From positions 434,001 through 498,000 of the forward strand of contig NZ_JAPZSV010000002.1 of assembly GCF_027532185.1 (NCBI RefSeq): a stretch of DNA of 64,000 nucleotides, in the 5' to 3' direction. Position 1 is the first letter of the stretch; every line of letters begins with the position of its first letter. The position numbers and the translations under genes were made by a program. The stretch is from Hylemonella sp. (GTDB taxonomy: Bacteria > Pseudomonadota > Gammaproteobacteria > Burkholderiales > Burkholderiaceae_C). Positions 1-12,547 of the stretch are shown here, in pieces. A model generated the notes under the pieces. The model searched no databases. It had not been told where the DNA came from and saw only the letters and a list, made by a program, of their open reading frames with translations.

Positions 1-274
1 GCAGGTCACCGATCAGGCCACGGTCCAGATAGGTGCCCGTGGTGCGCACCTTGCGGTCATCGGTGGTGATGGCGACGATTTCGGTACTGCCGCCGGCACC
101 TTCCTGGATGACGGCACTCTTGATGCGACCGTTCTGGACTTCGTCCAGGAAGTCGGAATAGCTCAGCGTACTGGTCGCGCCCGTGGTGCGAGCGTCAAAC
201 TGCTTGAACACCGTGAAGAGGACAAGCGCGACGACCAGCCAGACGGCGACTTTAGAAAACCACTGATTGTTCAA
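1..274 (-). CDS. ftsH: ATP-dependent zinc metalloprotease FtsH, N-terminal part (runs off left edge)
   Basis: Membrane-anchored AAA+ zinc protease that degrades misfolded membrane proteins and short-lived regulators; only about the first 91 residues are in the window. The reading frame begins LNNQWFSKVAVW with one hydrophobic membrane segment (about residues 8-24) followed by the periplasmic segment containing YSDFLDEVQNGRIKSAV, typical of FtsH. The start is taken as TTG at 274..272, because a GGAG Shine-Dalgarno lies 6 nt upstream and the family usually begins MNNQWFSK at this point. It follows rlmE on the same strand, the same rlmE-ftsH order as in E. coli. The AAA+ and HExxH domains lie outside the window. 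Confidence 0.93.
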   Translation of the reverse strand, partial: MNNQWFSKVAVWLVVALVLFTVFKQFDARTTGATSTLSYSDFLDEVQNGRIKSAVIQEGAGGSTEIVAITTDDRKVRTTGTYLDRGLIGDL

Positions 275-439
275 GTGCAGCTCCAGTAGGGATGCCAGGG
301 AAACATATAGCTTGGCCCCATTTTAGGCGTTTCAAGCCTGGCGCCGATTGATTTTGCACGCGACAGCCATTGATGCCACAGGGGATTTGCGCGCTTCTGC
401 ACACTGCATCCCGGGCAGGACACCCCGCAGAGGGCTGAT
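275..439 (-). promoter_or_regulatory. rlmE-ftsH spacer with possible ftsH promoter
   Basis: The 165-nt spacer holds no ORF of its own. On the minus strand a CTTGAAA element (plus 330-336) is followed after about 14 nt by CCAAGCTAT, a loose match to the sigma-32 pattern. A TAAAAT hexamer (plus 320-325) could instead be a sigma-70 -10. ftsH is a heat-shock gene in E. coli, which makes the first reading attractive, but the -10 half is weak. Confidence 0.3.
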
Positions 440-1108
440 TCAGGGTGCGGTCTGGGGTTTCAGACCGATGCCCACCAGGAAAGTTTCAGACGAACGGTCG
501 CGCGAAGCCTTGGGCTTGAAGGGCTTGACGGTCTGGAAATTGGCACGAAAGCGGTGCACAAGCTCGTTGTAGCCGCTGCCATGAAAGACCTTGGCCACCA
601 GGGCCCCCGAAGGCTTGAGGTGGTGCTGGCAGAAGTCGATGGCCAGCGCGATGAGCTCCTCGATCCGGGCTGTATCCACCGACGCCACCCCTGAAAGGTT
701 GGGCGCCATGTCCGAGACCACGAGGTCGGCCTGGCGGCCCTGGAGCAGCTCTTCCAGCTGGGCCAGCACCGCCGCCTCCCGGAAATCGCCCTCAATGACC
801 TGCACCCCCTCGATGGGCTCCATGGGCAGCAGATCCAGGCCGATGATGGTGCCCTTGAGCTCGCCCACCGCCGCCCCGCCGGGCGCCATGCGCCGGCGCA
901 GGTACTGGCTCCAGGCCCCGGGCGCGCAGCCCAGGTCCACCACCACCTGGCCAGGCTTGACCAACTTGAGGGTTTCGTCAATCTCCTTGAGCTTGTAGGC
1001 CGCGCGCGCACGGTAGCCCTCCTTCTGCGCCAGCTTCACGTAGGTGTCGTTGACGTGGTCATTGAGCCAGGACTTGTTGACCTTCTTGCTCTTGGTTTGG
1101 ACTTTCAT
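440..1108 (-). CDS. rlmE: 23S rRNA (uridine2552-2'-O)-methyltransferase RlmE (FtsJ/RrmJ)
   Basis: Methylates the 2'-OH of U2552 in the A loop of 23S rRNA using S-adenosylmethionine, a late step in 50S assembly. The 222-residue protein is close to the usual size. Visible motifs are the SAM-binding [15 protein letters not shown] and the catalytic K-D-K-E tetrad: K39 in AAYKLKEID, the Asp of [11 protein letters not shown], the Lys of LVAKVFHG and the Glu of SSETFLVG. It lies upstream of ftsH on the same strand and diverges from yhbY across about 108 bp. A short basic N-terminus precedes the fold. Confidence 0.96.
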   Translation of the reverse strand: MKVQTKSKKVNKSWLNDHVNDTYVKLAQKEGYRARAAYKLKEIDETLKLVKPGQVVVDLGCAPGAWSQYLRRRMAPGGAAVGELKGTIIGLDLLPMEPIEGVQVIEGDFREAAVLAQLEELLQGRQADLVVSDMAPNLSGVASVDTARIEELIALAIDFCQHHLKPSGALVAKVFHGSGYNELVHRFRANFQTVKPFKPKASRDRSSETFLVGIGLKPQTAP

Positions 1109-1130
1109 TTCATCATTCAGTTTAAGGCGA

Positions 1131-1210
1131 CAACCGGTACCGCCGGTTGCGGCGCAGACTCACTTCGCCAAGCGAAGTCAAGACGCGAAGCGCCGCGTCG
1201 GAGTCATAAT
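1131..1210. promoter_or_regulatory. rlmE/yhbY divergent control region with three hairpins
   Basis: Three perfect short inverted repeats lie in tandem between the divergent genes: CAACCGG/CCGGTTG (1131-1149), ACTTCGC/GCGAAGT (1162-1178) and GACGCG/CGCGTC (1182-1199). They are followed by a CATAAT hexamer (1205-1210) that ends 6 nt before the yhbY start codon. The hexamer is a candidate -10 for yhbY. Whether the hairpins are operators or act in RNA is unknown. Confidence 0.45.
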
Positions 1211-1216
1211 AGCGAG

Positions 1217-1690
1217 ATGCCCGCGATACAACTGACTCCTGCCCAGCGCAAGGAATACCGCGCCGAAGCGCATCACATCGATCCGGTCGTGATGATCGGC
1301 GGCGACGGCCTGACGGCCGCCGTCAAAAAAGAGACCGACGCCGCCCTCAAGGCCCACGGCCTGATCAAGGTGCGCGTCTTCTCCGACGACCGTGCCGAGC
1401 GCGAGACCATCTTCCAGACCCTGGCCGATGAGCTGAGCGCTGCGCCGATTCAGCACATCGGCAAGCTGCTGGTGCTCTGGCGTCCCAAGCCGGTCAAGGA
1501 GCGTGTCGAGGACGAGGACCGCATGCCTGGCCCGCGCGACGTCAAGGTGCTCAAATTCAGCAAACGTGGCGGCCAGCGCCCCGAGGTCCAGATCCTGCGC
1601 GTGCTGGGCAACCAGCGCCTGACGCCTGGCGGCAAGATCAAGCGCGCCAAGCCCAAGCAGACCAGCGTCAAAAAGCGTAGCCAGACCTGA
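1217..1690 (+). CDS. yhbY: YhbY-family ribosome-assembly RNA-binding protein
   Basis: Small CRM-domain (CRS1-YhbY) RNA-binding protein associated with pre-50S particles. The start is set at ATG 1217 (MPAIQLTPAQRKEYRAEAH), because an upstream in-frame extension would be translated from the rlmE control region. The core (about residues 1-100) shows the family pattern HHIDPVVMIGGDGLT, the Lys-rich helix and HIGKLLVLWRP. The 157-residue product has a basic C-terminal tail of about 55 residues absent from the E. coli protein (about 97 aa). The neighbourhood (greA, yhbY, rlmE, ftsH) matches the enterobacterial one. No Shine-Dalgarno is seen at useful spacing, so translation may be leaderless. Confidence 0.9.
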   Translation: MPAIQLTPAQRKEYRAEAHHIDPVVMIGGDGLTAAVKKETDAALKAHGLIKVRVFSDDRAERETIFQTLADELSAAPIQHIGKLLVLWRPKPVKERVEDEDRMPGPRDVKVLKFSKRGGQRPEVQILRVLGNQRLTPGGKIKRAKPKQTSVKKRSQT

Positions 1691-1704
1691 ACCCGAGGGG
1701 GCGT

Positions 1705-2127
1705 TCAGCGCCCGCGGCCCAGCCGCCAGAAGGTGATGGCGGCACAGAACCACTGCAGCACATAAAGCGTGCTGCCGGCCCGGTGCCACAGTGCAAGATT
1801 GTCGCGTGCCAAGATGCGCGGCGCCACGGCAAATTCGACCAGCAGGGCCAGCAGCAGGCCGCCGACGACCGTCAGCCGCACGGCCTGCAAGGGGCCCCGC
1901 TCCGCCCCCTCCTCCGCCTCGGGCCGTGAGGCCATCAAGAGCAGCAGGGTGCAGACCACGGTGATCCAGGTCTGCGCGGTGAAAAGCTTGGCCGCCATAC
2001 CGCCCGCCAGCGCCGGACTGGGCAGGTGTACGAACAACAGAGGCACCACCAGAAAGCCGACCGTCGTGAGGCTGCCCCACCAGAGCGCCGCCGCCCACAG
2101 CGGCAACTTGAGCAGGAAGGCACGCAT
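1705..2127 (-). CDS. DUF4149-type integral membrane protein
   Basis: Predicted inner-membrane protein of 140 residues with about four hydrophobic helices (roughly residues 5-33, 44-65, 80-100 and 115-132) and a conserved N-terminal pattern ALWWGSLTTVGFLVVPLLF, as in DUF4149 proteins. Its biochemical role is not known. It lies 16 nt downstream of greA on the same strand and ends convergently with yhbY. DUF4149 genes often sit beside greA or yhbY in betaproteobacteria, so synteny supports the call. Confidence 0.8.
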   Translation of the reverse strand: MRAFLLKLPLWAAALWWGSLTTVGFLVVPLLFVHLPSPALAGGMAAKLFTAQTWITVVCTLLLLMASRPEAEEGAERGPLQAVRLTVVGGLLLALLVEFAVAPRILARDNLALWHRAGSTLYVLQWFCAAITFWRLGRGR

Positions 2128-2143
2128 CTCCGGCCCCGGCCTT

Positions 2144-2620
2144 TCAGCGGTAGCTCACAGCCACGATCTCGTAGCGCTTGACGCCACCGGGCGCTTGGAC
2201 CTCGGCCGTGTCGCCTTCTTCCTTGCCGATCAGCGCGCGCGCGATGGGCGAACCCACATTGATCAGCCCCTGCTTGAGGTCGGCCTCGTCCTCACCCACG
2301 ATCTGGTAGGTCACGCTTTCGCCCGTGGACTCCTCTTCGAGCTCAACCGTGGCGCCGAACACGACCTTGCCGCCCGCATCGATGGACGTGGGGTCGATGA
2401 CCTGGGCCGCCGAAAGCTTGCCTTCGATCTCCTGGATCCGGCCCTCGATGAAGCCCTGGCGGTCCTTGGCGGCGTCGTACTCGGCGTTCTCGCTCAGGTC
2501 ACCCTGGGCGCGCGCCTCGGCGATGGCGTTGATCACAGCGGGGCGGTCCACCGTCTTCAGACGGTGCAGCTCGGCCTTGAGCTTCTCGGCGCCGCGGGTG
2601 GTAATCGGGATGGTGGCCAT
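2144..2620 (-). CDS. greA: Transcription elongation factor GreA
   Basis: Inserts its coiled coil into the RNA polymerase secondary channel and stimulates cleavage of backtracked transcripts. The 158-residue length is canonical. The N-terminal coiled coil (about residues 1-75) includes the tip region with the acidic pair in [16 protein letters not shown], and the C-terminal FKBP-like domain ends [14 protein letters not shown]. It follows carB after 81 nt containing a GC-rich hairpin and precedes the DUF4149 gene, so it may be partly co-transcribed with carAB. Confidence 0.97.
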   Translation of the reverse strand: MATIPITTRGAEKLKAELHRLKTVDRPAVINAIAEARAQGDLSENAEYDAAKDRQGFIEGRIQEIEGKLSAAQVIDPTSIDAGGKVVFGATVELEEESTGESVTYQIVGEDEADLKQGLINVGSPIARALIGKEEGDTAEVQAPGGVKRYEIVAVSYR

Positions 2621-2649
2621 GTCTCTGAATGATCGGAATGAAAAGTAAC

Positions 2650-2683
2650 GGGGGCAGACCGCGCCATGCGCTGGCCTGCCCCC
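2650..2683 (-). terminator. GC-rich hairpin between carB and greA
   Basis: An 8-bp stem GGGGGCAG/CTGCCCCC (2650-2657 with 2676-2683) extends inward after one mismatch. Read on the minus strand it is followed by only a broken T-run (GTTACTTTTC). It could be a weak intrinsic terminator or a processing hairpin that lowers greA expression relative to carAB. Confidence 0.5.
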
Positions 2684-2701
2684 GGGGCGATGCGAACTAT
2701 T

Positions 2702-5944
<3,243 letters not shown>

Positions 5945-7108
5945 TTACTTCTTCTCCATCAGCGCCGTGAAGCGGTCGAACAGGTAGGCGATATCGTGCG
6001 GGCCGGGCGAGGCTTCCGGGTGGCCCTGGAAACAGAAAGCCGGCTTGTCGGTACGCGCCAGGCCCTGCAGCGTGCCGTCGAACAGGCTGATGTGCGTGGC
6101 GCGCAGGTTGGAAGGCAGCGAGTCCATGGCCACGGCGAAACCGTGGTTCTGGCTGGTGATGCTCACGCGGCCGTTGTCCAGGTCTTTGACCGGGTGGTTG
6201 GCACCGTGGTGGCTGTTCTGCATCTTGAAGGTCTTGGCGCCCGAGGCCAGGGCCATGATCTGGTGCCCCAGGCAGATGCCGAAGGTGGGGATGCCGGTCT
6301 CGATGATCTCGCGCACGGCGGTGATGGCGTAGTCACAGGGCTCCGGGTCCCCTGGGCCGTTGGAGAGGAAGACGCCGTCGGGCTTGAGCGCGAGCACGTC
6401 CTTGGCAGGGGTCTTGGCCGGCACCACGGTGAGCTTGCAACCGCGCTGGGCCAGCATGCGCAGGATGTTCTTCTTGACGCCGTAGTCGTAGGCCACGACA
6501 TGGAACTTCGGGGCCTTTTGTTCGCCGTAACCCGTGCCCAGCTGCCATTCGGTCTGGGTCCAGGCATAGGGCTTGGCCGTCGTGACCACCTGGGCCAGGT
6601 CCAGGCCCTTCATGCTGGGCGCGGCCTTGGCAGCCGCCAGGGCTTCGTCGATACGCGCCTGGCTCACGGCCTCGCCGGCCTGGAGCGCGACGATGGCGCC
6701 GTTCTGTGCCCCCTTGCTGCGCAGCAGGCGCGTGAGCTTGCGGGTGTCGAGGTTGGCGATAGCTACGGTCTTCTCGCGCACGAGGTACTGCGACAGCGTC
6801 TCGGTACTGCGGAAGTTGGAGGCCAGCAGGGGCAGGTCCTTGATGATGAGACCGGCGGCATGGACCTTATCGGCTTCGATGTCCTCGGGGTTGATGCCGT
6901 AGTTGCCGATGTGCGGATACGTGAGGGTCACGATCTGCCGGCAGTAGCTCGGATCAGTGAGGATTTCCTGGTAGCCGGTGATGGCGGTGTTGAACACCAC
7001 TTCGCCGACGGTGGTGCCGGGGGCACCGATGGAATTGCCGAGAAAGACCGTGCCGTCTGCGAGCGCCAGGATGGCGTGAGGGTTGGTTCCCTGGAGAGAC
7101 AAAAGCAC
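5945..7108 (-). CDS. carA: Carbamoyl-phosphate synthase small (glutaminase) subunit
   Basis: Class I glutamine amidotransferase that hydrolyses glutamine and passes ammonia to CarB. It has 387 residues: N-terminal CPSase small domain ([23 protein letters not shown]) and a C-terminal GATase with nucleophile C279 in FGICLGHQ and the catalytic His/Glu in QGHPEASPG. The start is GTG at 7108, with a GGAG Shine-Dalgarno 6 nt upstream. It heads the carAB unit, with a TATAAT -10 about 125 nt upstream. Confidence 0.98.
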   Translation of the reverse strand: MLLSLQGTNPHAILALADGTVFLGNSIGAPGTTVGEVVFNTAITGYQEILTDPSYCRQIVTLTYPHIGNYGINPEDIEADKVHAAGLIIKDLPLLASNFRSTETLSQYLVREKTVAIANLDTRKLTRLLRSKGAQNGAIVALQAGEAVSQARIDEALAAAKAAPSMKGLDLAQVVTTAKPYAWTQTEWQLGTGYGEQKAPKFHVVAYDYGVKKNILRMLAQRGCKLTVVPAKTPAKDVLALKPDGVFLSNGPGDPEPCDYAITAVREIIETGIPTFGICLGHQIMALASGAKTFKMQNSHHGANHPVKDLDNGRVSITSQNHGFAVAMDSLPSNLRATHISLFDGTLQGLARTDKPAFCFQGHPEASPGPHDIAYLFDRFTALMEKK

Positions 7109-7278
7109 TGGGTACTCCGTTGGTTACGGGCGCGCCCACGCACTCCACAGGAAACGGGTCCTGGCTGCTGCTTTTGAGAGGGATTGTTCGGACGGAAATG
7201 CGCTGGGGCGGCTGGATTTCTGAACAGTCGGAGATTATAGCGGATGGGGGATAGCCCTCAGCGTCTCTCAGGGTGTGC
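7109..7278 (-). promoter_or_regulatory. carAB promoter and leader
   Basis: The 170-nt spacer upstream of carA has a consensus minus-strand -10 TATAAT (plus 7234-7239). The matching -35 is weak (CTGAGG-like, 16-17 nt away). Transcription would start near 7226 and give a leader of roughly 118 nt. No clear arginine (ArgR) or pyrimidine operator was recognised. Confidence 0.55.
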
Positions 7279-8046
7279 TCATCGTGCCGCGGCGCTCGCG
7301 TGCAGGCAGATGGCGGCGGCGGCGGCCACATTGAGAGACTCCTCGCCGCCGGGCTGGGCAATGCGCACCGACAGCGCGGCGCGCGCCATCAGCTCGGGCC
7401 CAACGCCTTGCCCTTCGTGGCCCAGCACCCAGGCGCAGGGCCAGGGCAGCTGCGCACGGTGCAGCAACTCGCCCTGGTGGGAGCTGGTCACGAGCAGGGG
7501 CAGGTCCAGGCTCTCCAGTGCACCCGGCTCCACGCTCTCCACTAGGTGCAGAGCGAAATGCGCGCCCATGCCGGCGCGCAGCACCTTGGGCGACCAGAGT
7601 GCGGCCGTGCCCTTGAGCGCGATCACCTGGGCAAAACCGAAAGCGGCCGCACTGCGCAGGATGGAGCCCACGTTGCCGGCGTCTTGAACACGGTCGAGAA
7701 CGACCGTGGCCGTCCCGGCCTGCACTGCGGTCTCGGCCGTCAGATCAAGCATCAGGCCCAGGCGGGCCGGCGACTCCAGACCACTGATGGCGTCGAAGAG
7801 CTCATCAGGCAAGAGCACGGTCTTGCCCGCCACTGCACCGAACTCCCCAGCCAGCGAGGCCCACGCCGATTCAGCCAGTACTGCCACGGCAGGTTTGACA
7901 CCGCGCTGCAGGGCCGCGCGGGCCAGGTGATCCCCCTCGATCCAGCAGCGCCCGGCTTTGCGATAGGCCGCACCATCCTGGCTGAGCTTGCGCAACTCCT
8001 TGAGCAGAGGGTTGTCGCGCGAGGTGATGCGCTGGGGTGTGCTCAT
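7279..8046 (-). CDS. TrmH/SpoU-family RNA 2'-O-methyltransferase
   Basis: SPOUT-class SAM-dependent methyltransferase for rRNA or tRNA 2'-O-methylation; the target nucleotide cannot be told from sequence. The 255 residues comprise an N-terminal substrate-binding domain ([24 protein letters not shown]) and a C-terminal trefoil-knot domain with the three SpoU motifs: [16 protein letters not shown], the VLGHEGQGV block and [18 protein letters not shown]. Its start overlaps the rnhB stop by 4 nt, so it is the last gene of the lpx/rnhB operon. RlmB-like or TsnR-like specificity are both possible. Confidence 0.88.
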   Translation of the reverse strand: MSTPQRITSRDNPLLKELRKLSQDGAAYRKAGRCWIEGDHLARAALQRGVKPAVAVLAESAWASLAGEFGAVAGKTVLLPDELFDAISGLESPARLGLMLDLTAETAVQAGTATVVLDRVQDAGNVGSILRSAAAFGFAQVIALKGTAALWSPKVLRAGMGAHFALHLVESVEPGALESLDLPLLVTSSHQGELLHRAQLPWPCAWVLGHEGQGVGPELMARAALSVRIAQPGGEESLNVAAAAAICLHASAAAR

Positions 8047-8660
8047 TTCAAAACCTCCGCCACCGGTGCGAAGCTCTTGCGATGCTGCGGGCAGGCACCG
8101 TGCTCGCGCAGAGCGGCCATATGCTCGGCCGTGCCATAGCCCTTGTGGCCTGCGAAGCCATATTGGGGAAACTGGCGGTCGTAGTCAGCGCACCAGCGGT
8201 CGCGATGCACCTTGGCCAGGATGGAGGCCGCAGAAATGGCGGGCACCTTGGCGTCGCCCTTGACGATGGCCTCGGCCAGCACGTCGAGCACGGGCAGGCG
8301 GTTGCCATCGACCAGCACCTTGGCCGGCTTGAGACGCAGGCCTTCGACGGCGCGGCGCATGGCCAGCATCGTCGCCTGCAGGATGTTGAGCGCGTCGATT
8401 TCCTCCACACTGGCCTCGGCGATGGAGCAGCACAGGGCCTTGGCGCGGATCTCGTCGTAGAGCCTCTCACGCCGCAAGGCCGTGAGCTTCTTGGAATCGG
8501 CCAGGCCGGCAATGGGATTCAGATCATCGAGGATCACGGCGGCGGCCACCACGGGCCCGGCCAGCGGGCCGCGGCCGGCCTCATCTACCCCGGCCACCAG
8601 GCCCGGGGTGTCCCACACCAGCGTGGCCTGCTCAGCCTGCAAGAACTTGCGCGATCGCAT
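8043..8660 (-). CDS. rnhB: Ribonuclease HII
   Basis: Endonuclease that cuts RNA in RNA:DNA hybrids and initiates removal of misincorporated ribonucleotides. The protein (205 residues from ATG 8660, [11 protein letters not shown]) shows the [17 protein letters not shown] active-site block, [12 protein letters not shown], and the later catalytic Asp in VLVDGNRLP. An upstream in-frame start would add 25 residues unlike the family. ATG 8660 overlaps lpxB by 29 nt, and a TTG at 8642 is an alternative with less overlap. The stop overlaps the following methyltransferase start. lpxB-rnhB order is conserved in proteobacteria. Confidence 0.95.
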   Translation of the reverse strand: MRSRKFLQAEQATLVWDTPGLVAGVDEAGRGPLAGPVVAAAVILDDLNPIAGLADSKKLTALRRERLYDEIRAKALCCSIAEASVEEIDALNILQATMLAMRRAVEGLRLKPAKVLVDGNRLPVLDVLAEAIVKGDAKVPAISAASILAKVHRDRWCADYDRQFPQYGFAGHKGYGTAEHMAALREHGACPQHRKSFAPVAEVLK

Positions 8661-9771
8661 CGGCAGACAGACGGGAGGTATCGCGCTGCAGTTCGGCATG
8701 CAGGGCGTTGAAGGTTTGCACAAGGGCATCCACACGGCCGGGATCGTCCAGCCACTGCAGCGTGGCCGCAGCCAGGGCCTCGGGCGTGGCCGCCTGCTGC
8801 ACCAGCTCGGGCACGACGAAGTCGCGGCACAGGATGTTGGGCAGGCCGATCCAGGGCTGCAGGTGTTTGCGCTTCATAAGCTGGTAGGTCAACCAGTTCA
8901 TGTTGTAGGCGATGACCATGGGCCGCTTGAACAATGCCGCTTCCAGCGTGGCTGTGCCGCTGGCGATCAGGGTCACGTCGCAGGCCGTCAGCACGGTGTG
9001 GGACTGGCCGTCAACAATCTGCAGGCGTTCCAGCACGCCTGCGGCACGGCCGGCGCGCTCGATGGCAGCACGCAGCCGCGGAATCGCCGGCACGACGATC
9101 CTCATCTCGGGTCGCTGGCGCAGCATCAGCGCTGCCGCCCGGAAAAAACGCTCCGCCAGGTATTTGACCTCCGAGCCACGACTGCCCGGCAGGATGGCCA
9201 GCACCGGCGCCTGCTGCGGCAGGCCGAGCGCGGCACGCGCCGCGGCCCGGTCTGGCACTCTGGGGATCACATTGGCCAGTGGATGGCCCACATAGGTGGC
9301 AGCGATGCCATGCCGCGCCAGCAGCGCCACCTCGAAGGGGAAGATGCACAGCACATGGTCGACGCTGGCCTTGATCTTGTGCACGCGCTCAGGCCGCCAG
9401 GCCCAGATCGAGGGGCAGACGAAATGCGCGGTCTTCACGCCAGCCGCCTTGAGATCGCGCTCCAGGTCCAGATTGAAATCGGGCGCATCGACACCGATGA
9501 AGACATCGGGCGGATCCTGTAGCAGGCGCTGCTTGAGCTGGTCGCGGATGCCGACGATCTCGCGGTAGTGGCGCAGCACTTCGACATAACCGCGCACCGC
9601 CAGCTTGTCGCTAGGCCACCAGGCCTCGAAGCCGCGGCGGACCATCTGCGCACCGCCGATGCCCAGGGTCTGCACCCCGGGCCAGCGGGACTTCAGCCCG
9701 TCGAGCAGCAAACCGGCCAGCAGGTCACCGGAGGTCTCCCCGGCAACCATGGCCACGCGGGGTGAGCTCAT
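8632..9771 (-). CDS. lpxB: Lipid-A-disaccharide synthase
   Basis: GT19 glycosyltransferase that joins UDP-diacylglucosamine and lipid X into the lipid A disaccharide at the inner face of the cytoplasmic membrane. It has 379 residues, normal for the family, with the N-terminal [17 protein letters not shown] block, the [14 protein letters not shown] motif and the C-terminal nucleotide-binding pattern LPGSRGSEV followed by [10 protein letters not shown]. The start is 6 nt downstream of the lpxA stop. The 3' end overlaps rnhB. Confidence 0.97.
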   Translation of the reverse strand: MSSPRVAMVAGETSGDLLAGLLLDGLKSRWPGVQTLGIGGAQMVRRGFEAWWPSDKLAVRGYVEVLRHYREIVGIRDQLKQRLLQDPPDVFIGVDAPDFNLDLERDLKAAGVKTAHFVCPSIWAWRPERVHKIKASVDHVLCIFPFEVALLARHGIAATYVGHPLANVIPRVPDRAAARAALGLPQQAPVLAILPGSRGSEVKYLAERFFRAAALMLRQRPEMRIVVPAIPRLRAAIERAGRAAGVLERLQIVDGQSHTVLTACDVTLIASGTATLEAALFKRPMVIAYNMNWLTYQLMKRKHLQPWIGLPNILCRDFVVPELVQQAATPEALAAATLQWLDDPGRVDALVQTFNALHAELQRDTSRLSADAIAQVLAG

Positions 9772-9777
9772 GGTCGG

Positions 9778-10572
9778 TCAGCGGATGATGCCGCGTTGCG
9801 GCGTGGTCTGGGACAGGAAGCCCGTCATCAAGGCCACATCGGGCGCCGCCTCGGGATAACGCTGGGTCAGCGCAGCGATCTGGGCCTGGGACTGCTCCAT
9901 GGTCAGGCCGTCGCGGTACAGGGCCTTGTGCATGGCCTTGATGGCGCTGATGCGTTCCGCGCTGAAGCCGCGGCGACGCAAGCCCTCGAAATTCATGGAG
10001 CGCGCCTCGGCCGGCTGGCCCTGGCACATCACGAAAGGCGGCAGGTCGCCGAACAGCACGGAACACATGGCGCTCATGCTGTGCGAGCCGATGCGCACGA
10101 ACTGGTGCACCACGGTGAAACCGCCCAGGATGACCCAGTCCCCCACCACCACGTGGCCGGCCAGCTGGGCGTTGTTGGCAAAGATGCAGTGGTCGCCCAC
10201 CAGGCAGTCGTGCGCCAGATGGGTGTAGGCCATGAGCCAGTTGTCGTTGCCCAGGCGGGTCAGGCCGCCGCCTTGCACGGTGCCGATGTGGTAGGTGCTG
10301 TACTCGCGGATGGTGTTGCGATCGCCAATGACGAGCTCGCAGGGCTCGCCCTTGTACTTGCGGTCCTGGTTGTCCGAGCCCAGGGACACGAACTGGAAGA
10401 CCCGGTTATCGCGGCCGATGGTGGTATGCCCTTCGATCACGCAATGCGAGGCGATGCGGGTACCGGCCCCGATCTTCACATGCGGGCCGATGATCGTGTA
10501 GGGGCCGACCTCGACCGTGCTGTCGAGCTCGGCCTGGGGATCGACCAGGGCGGTTGGATGGATCTGCGCCAC
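9778..10572 (-). CDS. lpxA: UDP-N-acetylglucosamine acyltransferase LpxA
   Basis: First lipid A enzyme: transfers a 3-hydroxyacyl chain from ACP to the 3-OH of UDP-GlcNAc. The 264-residue protein begins with hexapeptide repeats of a left-handed beta-helix (IHPTALVDPQAELDSTVEVG onward) and ends in an alpha-helical domain. The catalytic His lies in YTHLAHDCLVGDHCIFANN. It sits 9 nt after fabZ and 6 nt before lpxB, so the three genes are one transcription unit. Confidence 0.98.
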   Translation of the reverse strand: MAQIHPTALVDPQAELDSTVEVGPYTIIGPHVKIGAGTRIASHCVIEGHTTIGRDNRVFQFVSLGSDNQDRKYKGEPCELVIGDRNTIREYSTYHIGTVQGGGLTRLGNDNWLMAYTHLAHDCLVGDHCIFANNAQLAGHVVVGDWVILGGFTVVHQFVRIGSHSMSAMCSVLFGDLPPFVMCQGQPAEARSMNFEGLRRRGFSAERISAIKAMHKALYRDGLTMEQSQAQIAALTQRYPEAAPDVALMTGFLSQTTPQRGIIR

Positions 10573-10581
10573 AGGCGGTCC

Positions 10582-11028
10582 TCAGGCGACCTTGCGCATG
10601 GTGCACATGAGCTCGGCCTCGACCGCCAGCTCCTCGCCCACGCTGGCCCGGGCCTTGAACTTGAAGATGCCGGCCTTCATGCGCTCGAGCTCCACATCCA
10701 GGATCAGCTGGTCGCCCGGCTCCACGGGACGTTTGAAGCGCGCGCCATCAATGCCGGCGAAATAGTAGACCGTGTTCTCGTCGGGCGTCTCACCCAGGGT
10801 CTCGAAGGACAGCAGGGCGGCCGTCTGGGCCAGGGCTTCCAGCATGAGCACGCCAGGCATGACGGGGCGGTGCGGGAAGTGGCCGTTGAAGAACTCTTCG
10901 TTGATGGTCACGTTCTTGATGGCCTTGATGCGCTTGCCCTTCTCCACCTCCAGCACGCGGTCCACCAGCAGGATGGGGTAGCGATGCGGCAGCATCTTGA
11001 GAATCTTGTGGATGTCCATCGTGGTCAT
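10582..11028 (-). CDS. fabZ: 3-hydroxyacyl-ACP dehydratase FabZ
   Basis: Hot-dog-fold dehydratase converting 3-hydroxyacyl-ACP to trans-2-enoyl-ACP in fatty acid synthesis; it competes with LpxA for the shared 3-hydroxyacyl-ACP pool. The 148 residues carry the active-site His H50 in [12 protein letters not shown] and Glu E64 in VLMLEALAQ. Its start overlaps the lpxD stop by 4 nt (ATGA), so it is translationally coupled. Start [10 protein letters not shown]; the second Met (residue 4) is a possible alternative. Confidence 0.98.
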   Translation of the reverse strand: MTTMDIHKILKMLPHRYPILLVDRVLEVEKGKRIKAIKNVTINEEFFNGHFPHRPVMPGVLMLEALAQTAALLSFETLGETPDENTVYYFAGIDGARFKRPVEPGDQLILDVELERMKAGIFKFKARASVGEELAVEAELMCTMRKVA

Positions 11029-12002
11029 TTTTTGCTTTCCTTGAATTCTTTTTCCAGCCCGCGCAGGCGTTCGCGCAAGGTGGAGAGCTGCTTGAGCGTG
11101 GCGGCATTCTTTTCCCAGGCCGCATTGTCATCCAGCGGGTAAAAGCCCGTGTAGTGACCCGGCTTGGTCAGCGAACGCGTGACCAGCGAGAAGGACGACA
11201 CATGGACATTGTCGGCGATGGTCAGATGGCCCAGCACGCCGGCGCTGCCGCCGATGGTGCAGTTGGCACCGATGGTGGCGCTGCCGGCCACGCCCACGCA
11301 GCCGGCCATGGCCGTGTTACGGCCGATACGCACGTTGTGGCCGATCTGGATCAGGTTGTCGAGCTTGACGCCGTCCTCGATCACGGTGTCGTGCAGCGCC
11401 CCGCGATCGATACAGGTGTTGGCGCCGATCTCGACGTCGTCGCCGATGCGCACCGCACCGAGCTGCTCAATCTTCTCCCAGCGCTCACCGTCCTTGGCGA
11501 AGCCGAAGCCGTCCGCGCCGATGACCACGCCGGGATGCACGATGCAGCGCGCGCCGATGACGCAGTCCTCGCCAACCGTGACGCGCGACTTCAGCACCGT
11601 ACCCGCGCCAATCTTCGCGCCGCGCTCGACCACGCACAGCGGTCCGATCTGGGCAGACGGGTCCACCTGCGCCTCCGCGTCCACGACCGCACTGGGGTGG
11701 ACACGCGGCCCGGCCGGACGCGGGCGTGCGCGCTGCCAGAGCTGCGTGACACGGGCGAAGTAGAGATAGGGGTTGTCGGCGACGATGCAGGCACCACGGG
11801 CCTGCGCAGCTTCGCGCAGGGCGGGCGCGACGATGACGCAGCCGGCCTGGGTGGTGGCCAGCTGCTGCTGGTATTTGGGGTTGCTGAGAAAGCTCAGTGC
11901 GTGGGCGTGCGCCGACTCCAGTGGCGCGAGGGCATGGATTTCAAGCTCGGGATCGCCCCGCAGCTCGCCGCCGAGCTGCTCGATGATGCTGCCTAGACGC
12001 AT
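11025..12002 (-). CDS. lpxD: UDP-3-O-(3-hydroxyacyl)glucosamine N-acyltransferase LpxD
   Basis: Third lipid A step: adds the second 3-hydroxyacyl chain to the 2-amino group. The 325-residue protein has an N-terminal uridine-binding domain ([31 protein letters not shown]), a long hexapeptide-repeat beta-helix (about residues 105-290) and a C-terminal helix. The catalytic His lies in [15 protein letters not shown]. It is 29 nt downstream of skp and overlaps fabZ. Confidence 0.97.
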   Translation of the reverse strand: MRLGSIIEQLGGELRGDPELEIHALAPLESAHAHALSFLSNPKYQQQLATTQAGCVIVAPALREAAQARGACIVADNPYLYFARVTQLWQRARPRPAGPRVHPSAVVDAEAQVDPSAQIGPLCVVERGAKIGAGTVLKSRVTVGEDCVIGARCIVHPGVVIGADGFGFAKDGERWEKIEQLGAVRIGDDVEIGANTCIDRGALHDTVIEDGVKLDNLIQIGHNVRIGRNTAMAGCVGVAGSATIGANCTIGGSAGVLGHLTIADNVHVSSFSLVTRSLTKPGHYTGFYPLDDNAAWEKNAATLKQLSTLRERLRGLEKEFKESKK

Positions 12003-12031
12003 ACGACACGCGGCCCGTCCGTGCGGCCGCC

Positions 12032-12547
12032 TTACTTGCCCGCGCTGCTGGCGTTGAGGGCACGGATCACCTTGTCGGTGATGTCGTGCTTGGGGTTCAC
12101 GTAGACCGCCTCCTGGAGGATCAGGTCGTACTTCTCGGAATCCGCCACCTGCTTGACCACACGGTTGGCGCGCTCGAAGACTTGCTGCAGTTCCTCGTTG
12201 CGACGCGTGTTGAGGTCGTCCTGGAATTCGCGGCGCTTGCGCTGGAAGTCACGGTCCAGCTCGATCAGCTGTTTCTGGCGGTTGGCACGCTGGCTCTCCG
12301 ACAGGGTGGGTGCTTCGCGTTCCAACTGTTCGGCCTGGCTCTTGAGCGTGGCCCCGAGAGCCTGCAGGTCTTTTTCACGCTTGGAGAACTCCTGTTCCAG
12401 CTTGGCCTGCGCGTTCTTGGCCGGCACCGCTTCCTTGATGATGCGGTCCAGGCTGACGAAGCCCAGCCGGAACTCCTGAGCCAGCGCCGGCATGGCCAGC
12501 ATGCTCAGGCCCAGCAGAAGAATGGCAGGTCGGGTGATGTACTTCAT
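12032..12547 (-). CDS. skp: Periplasmic chaperone Skp/OmpH
   Basis: Trimeric holdase that binds unfolded outer-membrane proteins in the periplasm and delivers them towards the BAM complex. The 171 residues start with a signal peptide (about 1-23, cleaved near LAQEF), then a [22 protein letters not shown] core strand region and long coiled-coil tentacles rich in Lys, Glu and Gln. The ATG overlaps the bamA stop by one base (TGATG), giving coupling to its functional partner. Confidence 0.95.
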   Translation of the reverse strand: MKYITRPAILLLGLSMLAMPALAQEFRLGFVSLDRIIKEAVPAKNAQAKLEQEFSKREKDLQALGATLKSQAEQLEREAPTLSESQRANRQKQLIELDRDFQRKRREFQDDLNTRRNEELQQVFERANRVVKQVADSEKYDLILQEAVYVNPKHDITDKVIRALNASSAGK

